From contig NC_066596.1 in the NCBI RefSeq assembly GCF_905475345.1, positions 186,001 through 250,000 on the forward strand: 64,000 bases of DNA, given 5' to 3'. Origin of the DNA: Vespula vulgaris (taxonomy: Eukaryota > Arthropoda > Insecta > Hymenoptera > Vespidae). A model generated the notes under the pieces. The model ran no database searches. It was given only the letters and a program-made list of their open reading frames with translations, and was not told the origin of the DNA. Below are positions 48,891 to 62,464 of this stretch, piece after piece; position 1 is the stretch's first letter, and each line of letters opens with the position of its first letter. A program made the position numbers and the translations under genes.

Positions 48891-50860
48891 TAAATCTTAC
48901 TAAAAAATTCTTTTAAATATCTGTAATATTGTTTTAATTAAATTAAGGACAATTGAATAGAAGAAAAATATTTTTAATAATGAAAAGAATTATTGTACAA
49001 AGAGAGAAGTATTTTTTACTATATTTTTGTTTAATGATCTTTTTTTATTTTATTCTAACATTTTTTTCTGTTCAAGTTATTTACATTTTTTCTATATTAT
49101 TTCTAGGGTTACAAAAATAATTTTATTCTATTATATCTTTTATTCTTAAAAATATATTGCATTATATGAATTATTGATAAATTTTTTAATTTCTGTTTTG
49201 CCATGATATAATTCATTAATTTTATCATTTTAATGTTATGTTTTACAAAATACATGTAACTATTCATTGTATAACTTTCACATTTATATTATAAATGAAG
49301 TTGCTAGCATTTGTTTAGAATATAATATAATATTTCCAATCTCTTTTTAGAGAATACACTTTCACCAGCAAAGAGAAGATTGTTAATGAAATATATGTTC
49401 AAAGGATAATATTTAGGAAGGGATGTGTCTTCACAAGTACTCATCACGTCGATTTATTATGTAAGTTTATTGAATTCTGATCATGTATGCAATATGCAAT
49501 GTATGAACTGTAGAGATTTATAGATCTAAGAAAGATAAAGTATACAATTATAAGAAGCTTAATGATCAATTTGTTAATTGTTTTTGTCTTTAATTAAGTA
49601 GATATTGATTTTTTATATGCATATAATATATAATAAGAAAAATTCTATAAAATTAGATATAAGAGTAAGAATAAAATCACAAAGTTAAATATTTTATAAG
49701 ATCAATAGTTGGCCCAATTATGACAATATACAATTATTAATATTTCTTGTATAATTAGTTATTATTATATCTACTCAGAGTAATATAAGCATGAATGAAG
49801 CATCTTATTACTTAAATCACTTTTAGGATAAACAAAAACTTGGTTTACAAAGAAGTTCTTATATTAAGAACTAAAATAAAATTTGATTTAAGATTTTGTA
49901 ATTATTTTTAGCTTTTTTTTTTAATTTTTTTTTAAATATTTTAAAATATTTTTTAACTAATTTTACTTTGCAATAAAGTTTTTTTTCTGGTAACATTGAG
50001 TATCACTAAAATGTATTTTAGAGAATTATGATATTAAGTCATTTTATTTTCAAATATATATTTTTATTTTATTATTATACTTTAAATGATATTAAATAAG
50101 TACAATTTCGTGCAACTTTATTATATTCATATTTGCTTTTAAAATTACTTTCGTTATGAAAAAGTTTTTTACAATTTAGTTGATTTTGGCATGCTCATTA
50201 TAATTGTCAAAAAAATATTCATTTTACTACAGCCAATAGTGGTAAAGATGTGTTATATTTTATAAACATAGATTTTATTGCTGCATAAGCATCCAGACTT
50301 TTTAATTCTGTTTGGATCTTGAAAATATTTCGTCATTAAATGTTCTGATTTAGCCATTTCAAGAGCAATTTGTATTTTGTTTATCACATTAGAATCTAAG
50401 AATTCTTTAATTTTACCATTTTTAACATTTAAAATAATGAGAATATTTTTTATATATTGTAATTTCGTATATCTTTTATCCCTTTTTCTTAAAACGAAGA
50501 AATAAACTCATGGAGTTCATTATGAACAAATATTAATCATTTAGTTTCATCCGTGGATGTCAATACGTAGCTGTAGCTTCATTCTTGCTGTATCAGAAGT
50601 AAAATTAAGATCACTGATTTTGAATCTTGATTCACAGCTTTTTAGCAATGTTTTAATAATCAAAGACTAATGAATTTTCACTGCATTCAGAAAATATAAG
50701 GCAAAGCTGTTCTATAATATGTATTTTCTTATAAGATATCTAAAGCCTATGCAATTTTAGGTCTCTGATTCTATCTTTAAATTTTCTTATATGTAACAAA
50801 CTTCATGATTTTACAAGGATTAATATTCCTTTTCACAAGCTCAGAAAAGTTAATTGTTTT
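48891..50860. other. AT-rich region without a recognised gene
   Basis: No gene was identified. The 50260-50860 part may contain further decayed sequence of the adjacent hAT-like element on the minus strand, but no motif was convincing. Confidence 0.45.
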
Positions 50861-50869
50861 TATTTTTAA

Positions 50870-51480
50870 TTATAAATTATTTCCAATTCGTTGAATATCA
50901 AGCTCCATCGTTTCATTGCTGGGATTTGGATAAAGTATATCCTGAAATTTTAATAACGATTTCATATGTATTTGATCTTTTAATTGCGTTTCACAAAAAT
51001 ATATATCTTTTGATTCTTTGTTTGTGGATATCAAATAAGGAAGATGTAAAGTTTCATAAACATTCATTGTTACATGTAAGTTAAGAATATGAGCACAGCA
51101 TTTCAAGTGCTTAGACAACAAAGAAATATTTTATACAAGGAAGACACTGGAAGCTATTCACTATTAATTTCCTTATTCATATTATTATATTCTTTTTTGC
51201 ATTATATGAATTTTCATTTAAATATTCACTTAAATTTATCGATAGATAGATAGAATTTGAATTTTCCAATTCTTCCATCTCAAATATCTTAAAAGCTTTT
51301 ATAAGGTTATTTTTATTATCTGTTGCAATGATCATAATTTTATTTCCAATCGAATTAAATTCACTGAATGTTCTTAAGTATCTTGGTTACTCTGTCAAAA
51401 GTATTTTTATCTAACAGAAATATTGCCATTTCATTGACTTCTATTAATTTAGTCAATATTTTTATTAATTAATGGTAAGT
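50870..51480 (-). pseudogene. hAT-superfamily transposase remnant
   Basis: On the minus strand, about 51480-51240 gives 'NEMAIFLLDKNTFDRV' and then 'IMIIATDNKNNLIKAFK'. The latter matches the hAT catalytic segment with the T-D-N-x-x-N-x-x-K-A pattern. About 51121-51082 gives 'HLKCCAHILNLHV', the conserved C-x-A-H-x-L-N-L box that follows in hAT transposases. The order and spacing fit a hAT catalytic core. The C-terminal dimerisation region and the BED finger were not recognised, and frameshifts separate the blocks. It is inactive. Confidence 0.65.
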
Positions 51481-54400
51481 ATTTTATAAAATAAAAAGTC
51501 AATATAAATTTCATTTCATTTTATCAGAAAAATATTAATTGCTACTTTATATGAAACATTTTTCATAGTTTTCAAATATAAATTATATTTAGTATAGTAT
51601 AATTGTACTAATAAAAATAATATACAACTTTCACGTTATATAATTTTGTTTATAAGCATGAAAAAATTGGTTTTTAGAGTTAAACTTATTTTAAATTAAT
51701 AAAAAAATCAAACATCGAGACAAATATATATGTCTCATGATAATTTTGTATAGAAGTCATCATTGCCGATAGTTTTTTCAGATTATTATTTATCCAAAAT
51801 TATTACTTTACTGCAAATTTGTCGCTTTACTTTCTTCTTTCTTAAAACCAATTGAATATTTTTGATGATTCTCAATTTCAACCGATTCATAATATTTTAT
51901 TTTAATTATAAATTCTATATTATTAGACATGTCTATGTAAAAGTGAATAGATAGAGATAAATATTGTTTCTTCAGAATATTTACACAAGAGAGATTCAAA
52001 TATATTACATAGATAAATTTATTTATTATTCGATTTATTGTTTGTTCATATTTATTAATTTATCGTAGGGCTGGCAAATATATTTGCTGTTGCCGCAAGT
52101 ATCCTATTATTAGTCTGCCGATTCCTCCATCATTAGCATTTAGGTACTTAATTTGCTAATTTGTACTTATAAGGTCTTATAAGAAAAGGAATGTAAGAAG
52201 AGGAGCATGAGACTCGCGAGTTACCAGTTTTTGGTCTCAATCTATTGGCGCGAATTGTTCACAAGTTAACGCTCTAGACGTGGATCTTGATCATCCTTGT
52301 TGTTGGTGTTGTTAAGATGTGAGCCGACAGATAGCCATAAAAATTTATCGTCCTCGTAATTACAGGTAGTTAACATTTCTTTTTTATTCGTCTAATATAC
52401 TAATTTATAGCTCAACATGCAATTTCTGCATTAATAATGCTCGCGAGTCAAGATAACATTGCATTTGATAGATATTCGTGGAAATAACGTTTGAACGTGT
52501 CCTCTGTAGAGCTATTGCGTCATATTTTTTTTCAAATTTTTAATCCTTATTTTCGCGATATTTATCTTCTGACTGCATTTTATGATTAGTATAATAATAT
52601 GTAGTTTATTAATTATGATTGATTGTATTATGTATTATATTCGATCTTTTGTGTTATATAGATCAATGACTTTTTTTAACTTTCATACCATTAGGAAGCC
52701 AGTTTCCCTTAATTATGCCTTCAATATTAAAAATATGGTTGTATTTTGCATCATTTAATTTTCTATGTGTATTCTTGATACACTAAACATGTACCCCTGA
52801 TTGGGAACTGCTAATATAAATCGTATATGTACGGATATACATATAAATGATACATACACTTATGCACTTATTCCTTCATCTCATATAAGTTAATACATTA
52901 CATAATACGTTCATCAAAAAATGTATTATGTAACTCATATAAATTTATACATATTCATCTATACAAATGTAGGATTCTTAAAATCAAGTCACATCGGCAA
53001 ATGATTGTTATTGCCAAGCACATAATAAATGTATAATAAATGTATAAATAAGAATGCGAATGATTGAGACATGAATGAGTATGTTGGAATGAGTCTGAAG
53101 AAGCAGATAGGATTTGAAAGACAAAGAAAGGACATTCCGTAAAAGCTTTTATATGGAATAGTTCGTTAATAATATAATAATAAATATTATTATATTACCG
53201 TTTAAAATTATTTTATGAAATAAACTATTTCAATTATTTTTTCTGAAAAGCGATTCTTCATATATAGTGTACATAATCTTATTTTATATTAATAAAATTT
53301 ATTTTACAAGTTATGATACGTAGTATTCTATGAATGGATAAAGCTCAATATAATACACTAAAGATTTTGTTTTATTTTTTACTGCTTTTTATATATAACT
53401 GAAAACAAGTTATGTATTTGTTTAAAAATTTCAAGTAAATTCTAGTATAAGAACGTACATTAAAGTACGGAGGAACTTTTTATTGTTTTATTTTAATTGA
53501 AAAAAATTTGTTTTCATACATGATGAATGGCGACAGAGAAGACTTTCTTCTGAAGTCGAAAGTAATACGATCACAACAAGATTGTTTTGTTGCACATGTA
53601 GGAAAGTAAATTCTTATTAATTTTTCTCATGGAAATTTAACTGTATTTTATTTTAAGATTTTATTTTCTATTTTAATAATCATCATAATTATTAAAAAAC
53701 TACAATTATTAATTATGCCATGTACTTTTGTTAGAAGTTAATTCTATTTTGAAGAAGATCCTATAAACGTTATTAATATTTTGTAGTTCAGGGTTGAGTT
53801 ATCAACGGATCGCGACTTGCATGGGATCCTATTCTTGTCTGTTTCGTTACGATGTGATAAAACAGTCGTTACTATTTAGCACCACCGTGTTTTGTAAAGT
53901 GGATAGTTTTTGTTTTCAAAAGATGTGCTTAGTATGTCGTGGCCGATAAACTGAAGTAGTAGAGTAAGGGATCGACTGATGATTTGGATTGTGCAGATTG
54001 CGACGGAGAATAATTATTATTATATACTTCTATTGTAGATAATAGTTGATATTGTTTATTAATCTTTTTTATTTCGTAATGTTTTTGTTCATTCCATTGT
54101 AAGTTTTTATTAGTAACAACTCAATCAAGTTCTCTTTGTTTTAGAGCTGTATACTTATAATGATTTTTCTTTACTATAACAAGGCTACTAATAATATTTT
54201 TTTCAGTAGTTATTCGTGCAACCATAAATGAATCGATCTTTGTTTTGATAAAATAAAAGAAGCATGAAATGTTTCTATTTTGCGATTTTAATTAATTTTT
54301 AGGTATATATTAAATAGATTGCGTGCAAAGCAGTCATAGAATCAGTGTCTGTTCGTAAAAAGTGTTATTTATCTTTTTCTTACAGTCATGTAAATTGTTC

Positions 54401-54967
54401 TTAAATATAAAACAAACAATAAATATTTGTGAATTGAATTTATTGTTCATCTCTTAAGTAATAAATTATCGCATATTTGAGTCAGTGCATTATGACCTTC
54501 TTAATCAAGAACCATTTCTATAGAAGTATAATAGTAAGTAAATGTTTTAAGTAAATAATTTTACTATATGTTTTATTATAATAAATTTAATAAAAATTCT
54601 TTTTATCCTTTTTCAGATCATCATTGCAATCTCAATTAATTTAAATCATTTTTAATCTACTTAACATAAATCTACTTCATCATTGATCTATTATGAATCA
54701 TTGATCTACTTTAATTTCGACCTACAATGCGGACAAGTATTTTGGAGCCATCGTAGAACTTCTTAAGTAGTGAGTGAACAAATCTAAGTTTTTCCAGTTT
54801 ATCATGCCCAGAATGAATAATTTGAATTATGGTAATTTTTTCAATAAATTATTGACGAGCATGATTTTTAGTAATTCATTTTTTTTTATTTTTTAAGAGT
54901 ATATTTTTATTTGTTTTTATTGTTCTTTTTTTATGCATGCTTATTTTTATTTTTCTTAGTTCATTAG

Positions 54968-55034
<67 letters not shown>

Positions 55035-57329
55035 CATTATTTTTATTAGCATTTTCTTGCTTCATTGGTACGATTTGTTTAATTAATGATACAATTGATT
55101 AACATCTCTTTTGTTTATGTTTTCTTGCAATATTAGTGGTGAAATCGGGCATTAATTCACTTGATATTATCTAAAAAAGTAATTATGGAGAATACATTGT
55201 ACTCATTATTTTGTACTTATCTATTTAATTGGAATTTAGATTCTAGATATGGTATAACAAAAAATGAACAAGAATATAAACGTAATGGATAAATTCCGGA
55301 AATTAAGTGACAGATTCTGATATAGTTTTTTTTATTATAATAGCTACTTGTGTAAGTTCTCTGAGATTTTTGATTATCTTTGAATGAAATATTAAATTTA
55401 CATTTTCAATGAATTTTGTTGATGAAGGAAGAATCTCAACGAAGTCATATCTTTAAATAAAAATCGAATAAAAATAATTGCTATAAAACAAAAAGGCTTG
55501 TAAGATCATAATTTGTAGAAGTTAGACTAAGTTAATTTATTTTTAATTTTGGATTTTCAACAATTAATATATTAATTCTCGTTTTCCCCTTTCTTCTCCC
55601 TTTCTTTCTGGACTTTTATCTATATCTGTGCTCAGTTATTACTCGTATGGGTGACACATTACAAGTTAATTTGAGTTTTAAATTCCTCTTTTTTGACGAT
55701 TCTGAGAATTGTTCTAACATTAGTGATTTTTACACGATATATCGCGCGTGTTTTAGATGATGAATTGTACATCGTTACGAGAAATTCTTCATCGTTTACG
55801 TACACAGAAAAGATTTCATTATTTGAAATATCAAATTAACCAGATAATAACAAATAAAAAAAATACTGTGTTATTAGTATATTCTTATATCAATTGAAGC
55901 CGGGTGCATATCATTGTTTAGAATTATTTTTGTAGACTTAACACATTCATTGCGGCGACTCTTTTGAGGATTATTTGTCGATATAGAATAAATACGCATT
56001 ATCATATTAATAATAGATTGTATAGAACTTTTCTATTTGGCGGTACGAGGTAATAGTGTCTTGTAGTAATTTTTATTGAATGAACACATTATATTTTCTT
56101 ATTTAGCATTGTATCGTAAATGTCGTACATCTACTATGAGTTTTGAAAGATTTATGAAGTATATTACAATATAATGAAGTATATCATATTTATTTCAATT
56201 TAATAATAAATAATAAATGATTTATAGGATAATTAAAGAAAAGTAAAAAATAAACACTAAGAAATATAATATGGAGTGATCTTAAATAAGAACACAAAAC
56301 TTTTTCTTTTTTTGTATGATTAGTAAAATGAATTAGAGATTAGTGTGCATTTTTAAAGCATAGTATGTAATACGCTAGTTTCCTATTGCATTTTTCACAG
56401 AAGGTTGTAATTTTTTTGTATTTTTTATCTATTTGTCTACTGCTTATATTTTTTCTTAATTTTTGATAACATCCTTTATACTTTCTTCTTTCGTTACTTG
56501 TACCATTGCTTAGCTAGTTTTATTTTTAATGTATTGTTTAAATAATAAATATCTTTTCCAAGGAATTATATCTATTACAAGTGCAGATAGCAAATGTTTC
56601 TGAATATTTTTTATCATTGCTATATTCATTAGTTTTATGATAATTTATCCTATCTTATACAATCTATTTTCGTCATAATCAATCATTCTATCGGTGAAAT
56701 GCAAGCTCTTTAATAGAAGTAAAAATTTATCTCTTGGCATAATTTTTTATATAAATTCATTATGGAACAAAGTCTAATAATATTTACTTATTATAATTTT
56801 TTTTATAGAAGTGATTCTGAATCAAGAAGATGATGATGCACTGACTCTAATACGCGATAATTTATTAAGAGACAGACAATAAATTAAATTCACAAATATT
56901 TATTGCTTGTTTAAGTGTCTTATAATTAATAAAAAGATAAACAAAATTTTTTACGAATATATATTGATTCTATGATTGTTTTGTACGCAGTCTATTTAGC
57001 ATGCTCCTAAAAATTAATTAAAATCGCAAAACACAAGCAATAAATATTTATTATTGAAACGTCTATTAATCCTATCGATATGATAGTGATTAAAAATGAA
57101 TTCATTTCTTTCATTGTTATAGGTGTTCAAGTTTTTAATTTTACGGATCTTTTCAAGTCACATACTTCAATTATTTGTGAAGCATAATTACTGGTTTCAT
57201 TCACGATAATATTCATAATATTATGAAATATAAATAATTTGAAAAAATCTAAAAGTTTACTAATATATTCTGGTATAATTTATCTTTCTTCTAAATTAAG
57301 AATCAGACAAATTGTCACACTGATATTTT
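51481..57329. other. Long AT-rich region without a recognised gene
   Basis: No gene or transposon was recognised. Less AT-rich patches occur at 52060-52330 and 53780-54010, and could be old exons or untranslated sequence. I see no motif that identifies them. Confidence 0.5.
54969..55034. repeat. Compound (ATT)n(GTT)n microsatellite
   Basis: About ten ATT units pass directly into about twelve GTT units. This suggests a point change in the unit followed by expansion. Confidence 0.95.
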
Positions 57330-59470
57330 TCCACCCATCAGATGCATTGCTGCGTACGAATATATTGTAATTCATCATCACAAACATATTTCTCATTACT
57401 TTCATTGAACTCGATTACTTCTTCGTAAGAATCATATGCTTGAAAATCTTCATTACACAGTAAATCTTTTGAATCAGACCTTAGTGCTTAATTTGAATCA
57501 CAACGAAGGCAGAATCTTTATATATATATTTCAATATGAGTACGTATAAAGCTTAATTATGAAATTAACCACTTAAAATAAGTTCTACGGCTGTCAAAAT
57601 TTCTCATAAAAACAATGTAGAGCTCCTAAAAACAATGCTACTCTTTCTTTTTTTACTTATTTTTACATGTAGAATCACTCCCAACCTGATTGTATTATCT
57701 GTCCGGATACATTTGGTATAACAAATTTCCAAAACGCGTCTATTTCTATAAGATCAACCTCCGTCGATGTATGAAAACCAGGCTCTGTCAATTTTATATT
57801 AAGCGTATCTATGGTATTACAACTGAGTGAAAATAATGGTAAATCGATGAAATTCTTGTTAATAATTAAACAATCCAAATTTCTTTTGTAATTACTTCTC
57901 CGTAACTCGATTTTTCGGAATCTGAATATCAAAACATAAATTTCATACGTATTTAAATCGAATTTGTGTATTAATTTCTTGATTAAGGGTAAGAGTAAGA
58001 TAATTTTTTTATGGAAGAATCAAAAAACAAAAAACAAACAAATCAAAAAACAAAATCAAATTATCAAAATCAACTTTCTAAAAGTATCAATGGAATTAAG
58101 CTCTTATCTTAGAATTCTTTAAAATATATCAAATGTAAGCAATATAGTCATTTGGAAAATGGATTTAAGAAATTGTCTGAAATGGAAAAAAAGTATTTAT
58201 TATTATATGACCAATGACTTTTAAATTCAAAGTTGACAAAAAACTCTCTTAGATGTAGAAAGTATTCCGGACGCTTTCTTTATCGCTTTTCTAGCATCAG
58301 ATAGTCAATAATTAAATATTTTCTTTTCTAATCTTCATTCAGCATAGGATTTCATAAAATTTTTTATTTCTGGAGAAACGTGATCCGCGATAAAAAAATA
58401 TGGCATTGATTACTGTCAGTAAATCATATTTCTCAGCAAGTTGTCCCTCTTGTGGTATGTTTAATATATCTTGTTTAACTTTAATGAATCTTGATTTATT
58501 TTAGATGAAGCAAATATGCTTCCATCGCTAATACAATCATAATCGAAACGATGTCATGATTTGGAAATCTTTAATTCGATGCATTTAGAAGTTATTCATA
58601 TGTATCCGATGGAAAATTGAGCAACTGCCAATTGCTTTTTTTCAATTCTCCCCTTAGTATTTATATCGATTGAATTGATTTATTTTTACGAATAGTATAT
58701 GACTGGTTGAAAGTATATTTTGTCGAAAACGAAAATAATCAATTGAGAAGAAAGTCGTGTTTAGACTGCAACTATTGTTAACGGTTTGAATTTTGTAATT
58801 TTTGTGATTTCTATAATCTTGAGGGATTTTATTTTTTCGCGATATATAAGCCCGAAGTTTTCGATGAACAAATCGTGAAGAAAATTTACCTAAATCCTTA
58901 TTTGAGAATTTGTTGTAAATTTTGTGACATAATGTTCGAATTTATACTATTAATAGCAACCTCATACTGAGTTTGATACGAGTCAAGTAGCGCAAAATTT
59001 ATTCCTTTTCCTTCAATAAATTTTACAGTATAGGAATTATATAATTCTACAATATTATTATTTGCATACCATATCAAATTATAGACGTTGTCAGAAACTC
59101 GTTATATCGCTGATACGTTTAGAAATATATAATTATTGCATATCATGTATGGAAGTATTCTTATCAGGTTTTAATTTCCTGTTGTAACAATATTTTCTGA
59201 TGTCACAGTTAATATGATGGTCTATTGATAATTGTCATCTGTTCCACAACTCTTCTGCGCGGTGATATAGGAGTAGATCTTGCACCTTTTGATGTTTAAT
59301 TTTTATGCTAGGAGAAATTCCCAAACGCTTCAGAGTTTGCCTCAAAATTTGGCTTTCGATGGAGAACGTTACTGACCTTAAGCATAAAGATTATAACCAG
59401 ATGCTTTATATATAAATCATTCGGCAATGCATCAATAATTTTCCGATTGGCAATCTCCCGTGTATATTTT
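57330..59470 (-). pseudogene. Unidentified minus-strand protein-coding remnants
   Basis: Several minus-strand stretches have ordinary protein-like composition, unlike the surrounding chance frames. They include 59320-59190 ('QTLKRLGISPSIKIKHQKVQ'), 59098-58899 (about 66 codons without ATG, containing 'FALLDSYQTQYEVAIN'), 58915-58660 (about 85 codons without ATG, containing 'HRKLRAYISRKNKIPQDY'), 58470-58260 ('QLAEKYDLLTVINAIFF'), 57932-57675 ('LTEPGFHTSTEVDLIEIDAF') and about 57500-57350. I cannot name the family. They may be pieces of one decayed host gene or of an unknown transposon; frames change between pieces. Confidence 0.4.
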
Positions 59471-59754
59471 AAATCATGCATATCGATATCAGTGAGTAAT
59501 TACTCATTACATTTATGATAATATTGATTAAATTTTGTTAATATAATGTTGTAATAATAATGTTGATTATATTTAAAAAATTAAATCTAAAAAAGCGATT
59601 AAAGTAATAATAATTTTCACAATGACTTCATGAGCGAACACTGTTTCTTTTATACTTCAGATTGTTGAGATGAAGAATGACAGAAATTTTTATTATCATA
59701 TTCTATTGGATTATAAAATTCCTTTAAAAAAAAAAAATAATGTAACGAATACAA

Positions 59755-60885
59755 GAATTATATATCGAAAAAGTATCTGTACATTTAAAATTATAGTAGA
59801 AAGCTTATAATTATTTAAATTGTATATTATAATTAATATTTGATATGCCATAACCTTTAATTTCAATAATTACTTCTTGGTATAGATTTTATCAGTTTCT
59901 TAGTTATTTCTGTTGACATCTTTGGCCATTCTTTTAGAAGCACACGTTACAGGTTAGTCTTATCAGATATTTCTTTTTTTCTACTATATTCAACAGTTGC
60001 TATAAATTTCTTATTACATTAATATTTGGGAATTATGGTGGTGTTATCAATTCTTTGGGAACATTGTACAACAATTATTTTCTTGTTTTCTTAGCGATAT
60101 GCTTTGGGTTGTTGTCTTGTTGAAAATAATTAGTTTTTATAATAAGTTTCATTCTGGTCTAATTTAACTGTTTTTTTTTTTTTTAAATTATTACTCCACC
60201 TCGATATACTTCTCAGCAATCATTGTCTCCTCGATAAATGCAATGTCCGCAATATTATTGTATGTCATATGATATATCATCGTGTGTCCCTTATGATGTC
60301 GTCAAACAATTGATCTAAGATTCTTTTGTTGAAACTTTCAGGTTTTTTCCACACGAACTTTCTCCCATCTGAGCTAAAAATATTAAATTTGCTTTCGTCT
60401 GAGAAGATAACACGTTTCCAAAATTCAATCGTTTTATTTACATAAGATTTAACAGTAGTATTATTTACATAATACTGTTCGTATTATTTATGTTTCTTTT
60501 AATATATAGTTTTTGATAGAATAGTTTCTTTTTCGCAGCTCTTTTCAACTGCAAAATGTTTTTTATAGCTTGATGGCATACCTTTCCTTCTGATATTGAC
60601 ACGACATCATTACATAATTTTCGAACATTTATTAAGAAATTTTTTGTAGCTTTTTCGATAATATTCTGACGCTCTGCAATTGTCAATATATTTGATCGAA
60701 TTGATCGTGGTTTATTATAGTAGTAGTATTTAGTATACTTTAGCAATTATATTTTATTCTTATACTTTAGCAATTTAGTTTTATACCTTTTTCGTATACT
60801 TTATAGCAATATATTGCACTGTTGTAAAATTTAAATTTTAAGTTTCCTCAATTTTTCTGTAACTGTCCCCACGTTTTTATAAAAA
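59755..60885 (-). pseudogene. Tc1-like DNA transposon remnant with transposase
   Basis: The minus-strand order is that of a Tc1-type transposase. First come 'NKPRSI' and 'AERQNIIEKATKN' with 'RKLCNDV' and 'RAAKKKLF' (60725-60520), the paired-like DNA-binding domain and linker. Next is 'WKRVIFSDESKFNIFSSDGR' (60424-60365), with the first catalytic Asp in S-D-E-S-K. Then come 'IAFIEETMIAEKYIE' (about 60250-60210) and 'FQQDNNPKHIAKK' (60120-60080) with the second Asp. Last is 'NVPKELITPP' with 'INVIRNL', where the third catalytic Glu of the usual N-x-I-E-N-L-W reads Arg. Stops are present. The sequence near 60880 reads 'cgtggggacagtta' on the minus strand and may be one terminal repeat; the other end is uncertain. 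Confidence 0.85.
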
Positions 60886-61187
60886 AAGAATAAGGCAATC
60901 TCCTATGGATACGCATATTTCACTTTCTTTTTGCTATAATAAGTAATAAATGTAGTTCGAAAACATACTACCATTATGATTAGGCTAAGACCACTATACA
61001 AACAAATATTTATTTATATTATTTTAATCGATGATGCAATGATGCGCATATACATACTTTTAAGATTAAGGCAGTAGTATCATAAGTGTACAAATTTGAC
61101 TTTCAAATTTTTATATTTATTGTATTTTTTTTTTGTTACGCATTATTAAAAATTTTTAATTTGCACATTATCTTTATACATAATGTA
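60886..61187. other. Short AT-rich spacer between two DNA transposons
   Basis: No content was recognised between the Tc1-like remnant and the TTAA at the piggyBac end. Confidence 0.5.
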
Positions 61188-61369
61188 TTAACCCCTTGCC
61201 GTATCATTACCTTGACGAAATCCAGGCCCGAAAGGTAGGAGACGACGTGCGTTAAACAGACCAAATTGATACTCGAAAACAGTTGCAATACGAGTCAAAA
61301 TGTGAATACTTGATACAGCCATTTGCTTTACGCAATGTCAACGTAACACTAATTTAATTTTTTTTCATT

Positions 61370-61402
61370 TTATATGTGTGTGTGTGTGTGTATATATATA
61401 TT
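61370..61402. repeat. (GT)n(AT)n microsatellite
   Basis: About nine GT units followed by TA units, in the 3' part of the piggyBac element. Confidence 0.85.
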
Positions 61403-61639
61403 TAGTTTCAAAACTATATTTCATAAATAAGCAGTACTTTAATAGAAATTACGCTCTTCTGAGCGTCATCCAATAAAAAAGCATATTGTAAACAAAAAAT
61501 GTAATAAGAAATACTCACCTTGAATCAATATCTAATAGGAAAACACTTACAACTCTAAAAATAGTCCTGCATGGTATGGTATTTCCGAAAATATTTTGGT
61601 AGATGTAAAGCGATATAAAACTATTTTACACCGTGCATT

Positions 61640-62400
61640 TCCACGTTGTTTCGCTTCATATTTTGTGTTTATAGTAAATTTTACACATTCTTGTTGGTTT
61701 TTTTTTTTGAGGCGTCAGATCGATTTGTTTTGGTAAATGAGCCCAGTATTGTACTTGTGGAAGAGTTGTTTCACCCAGTGCAGATTTCCCACGTTTTTTG
61801 TAGTTCGGTAATTGGACATTTTGTACAATTACCTCTGCTATATTTAGTCGGTAATTAACACATTTCTCCTTTCTTTGACTGTGCAGTGTTTTATGCATAA
61901 TATAAGTATTGAGCCATATCTGACATATAAAAAAAAAAGTTTTCGGTATCCTTTGATGGCTTTTTTCATGATTGGGAAACGGGCAACATCTGATTTTGAT
62001 GATCAATTGCACCCATTCTCTTATTATATTTCAGGATCAATTTTGTCCTAGCTAGTATGTTTTAAAGTCATAACAAAAATTGGTACTTGCCTCGCATAAT
62101 TTGTAAATTTTTAATCCAAATCTCATTTCTTCGACGGATTAAATTGTTTATATTCTCAACGTCCTTTATACTTCATCAAGGATTCGTCTATACTGACATT
62201 TTCATTGAGTGTATAAATTTCTTTAAATTGATGATAGGTTTTACTTTTCGAAATTGGTCATTACTCTCAGCAGTTTCATTATCGCAAAAATGTAAAAATT
62301 TCGAAATTTGTCGAAATCTTTGCAAAGAAATTAAATGTATAAAAACTTTTTTGATTTACTTACAACTTGGACAAAGTCTTCTCGTCGAATGAAGATTTCA
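61640..62400 (-). pseudogene. piggyBac transposase remnant
   Basis: On the minus strand, 62330-62250 gives 'FLHFCDNETAESNDQFRKVK'. About 62195-62160 reads 'DESLMKYKGR', with the first catalytic Asp of the DDD triad. In shifted frames, 'RFGLKIYKLCEASTNFCYDF' (62120-62065) follows. The segment with the second catalytic Asp (usual form D-N-F/W-x-T-S) is missing, and translation resumes with 'YNKRMGAIDHQNQML' (about 62025-61980), which keeps the third Asp in G-x-x-D. The C-terminus shows 'LNTYIMHKTL', 'LPNYKKRGK', 'LTPQKKKPTRMC' and C-x-x-C remains of the Cys-rich domain (61940-61680). Frameshifts, stops and the missing middle make it inactive. Confidence 0.88.
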
Positions 62401-62464
62401 TAAATAATCAATTGCTTCGCACTTGTTTGTTACTTATTTTTTTCAGTAAGATACTTGAGTATCG

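Larger units (their letters stand above)
61188..62400 (-). mobile_element. piggyBac element, 3' part with one TTAA-flanked end
   Basis: The lower-coordinate end is TTAA (61188-61191) followed by 'ccccttgccgtatcattacc'. This is the piggyBac arrangement: TTAA target duplication and a C-rich terminal repeat. The transposase reads inward on the minus strand. No matching end (reverse complement of ccccttgccg next to TTAA) was found above 62400, where sequence gives way to dispersed repeat D. The element is therefore truncated at its 5' end. Confidence 0.8.
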
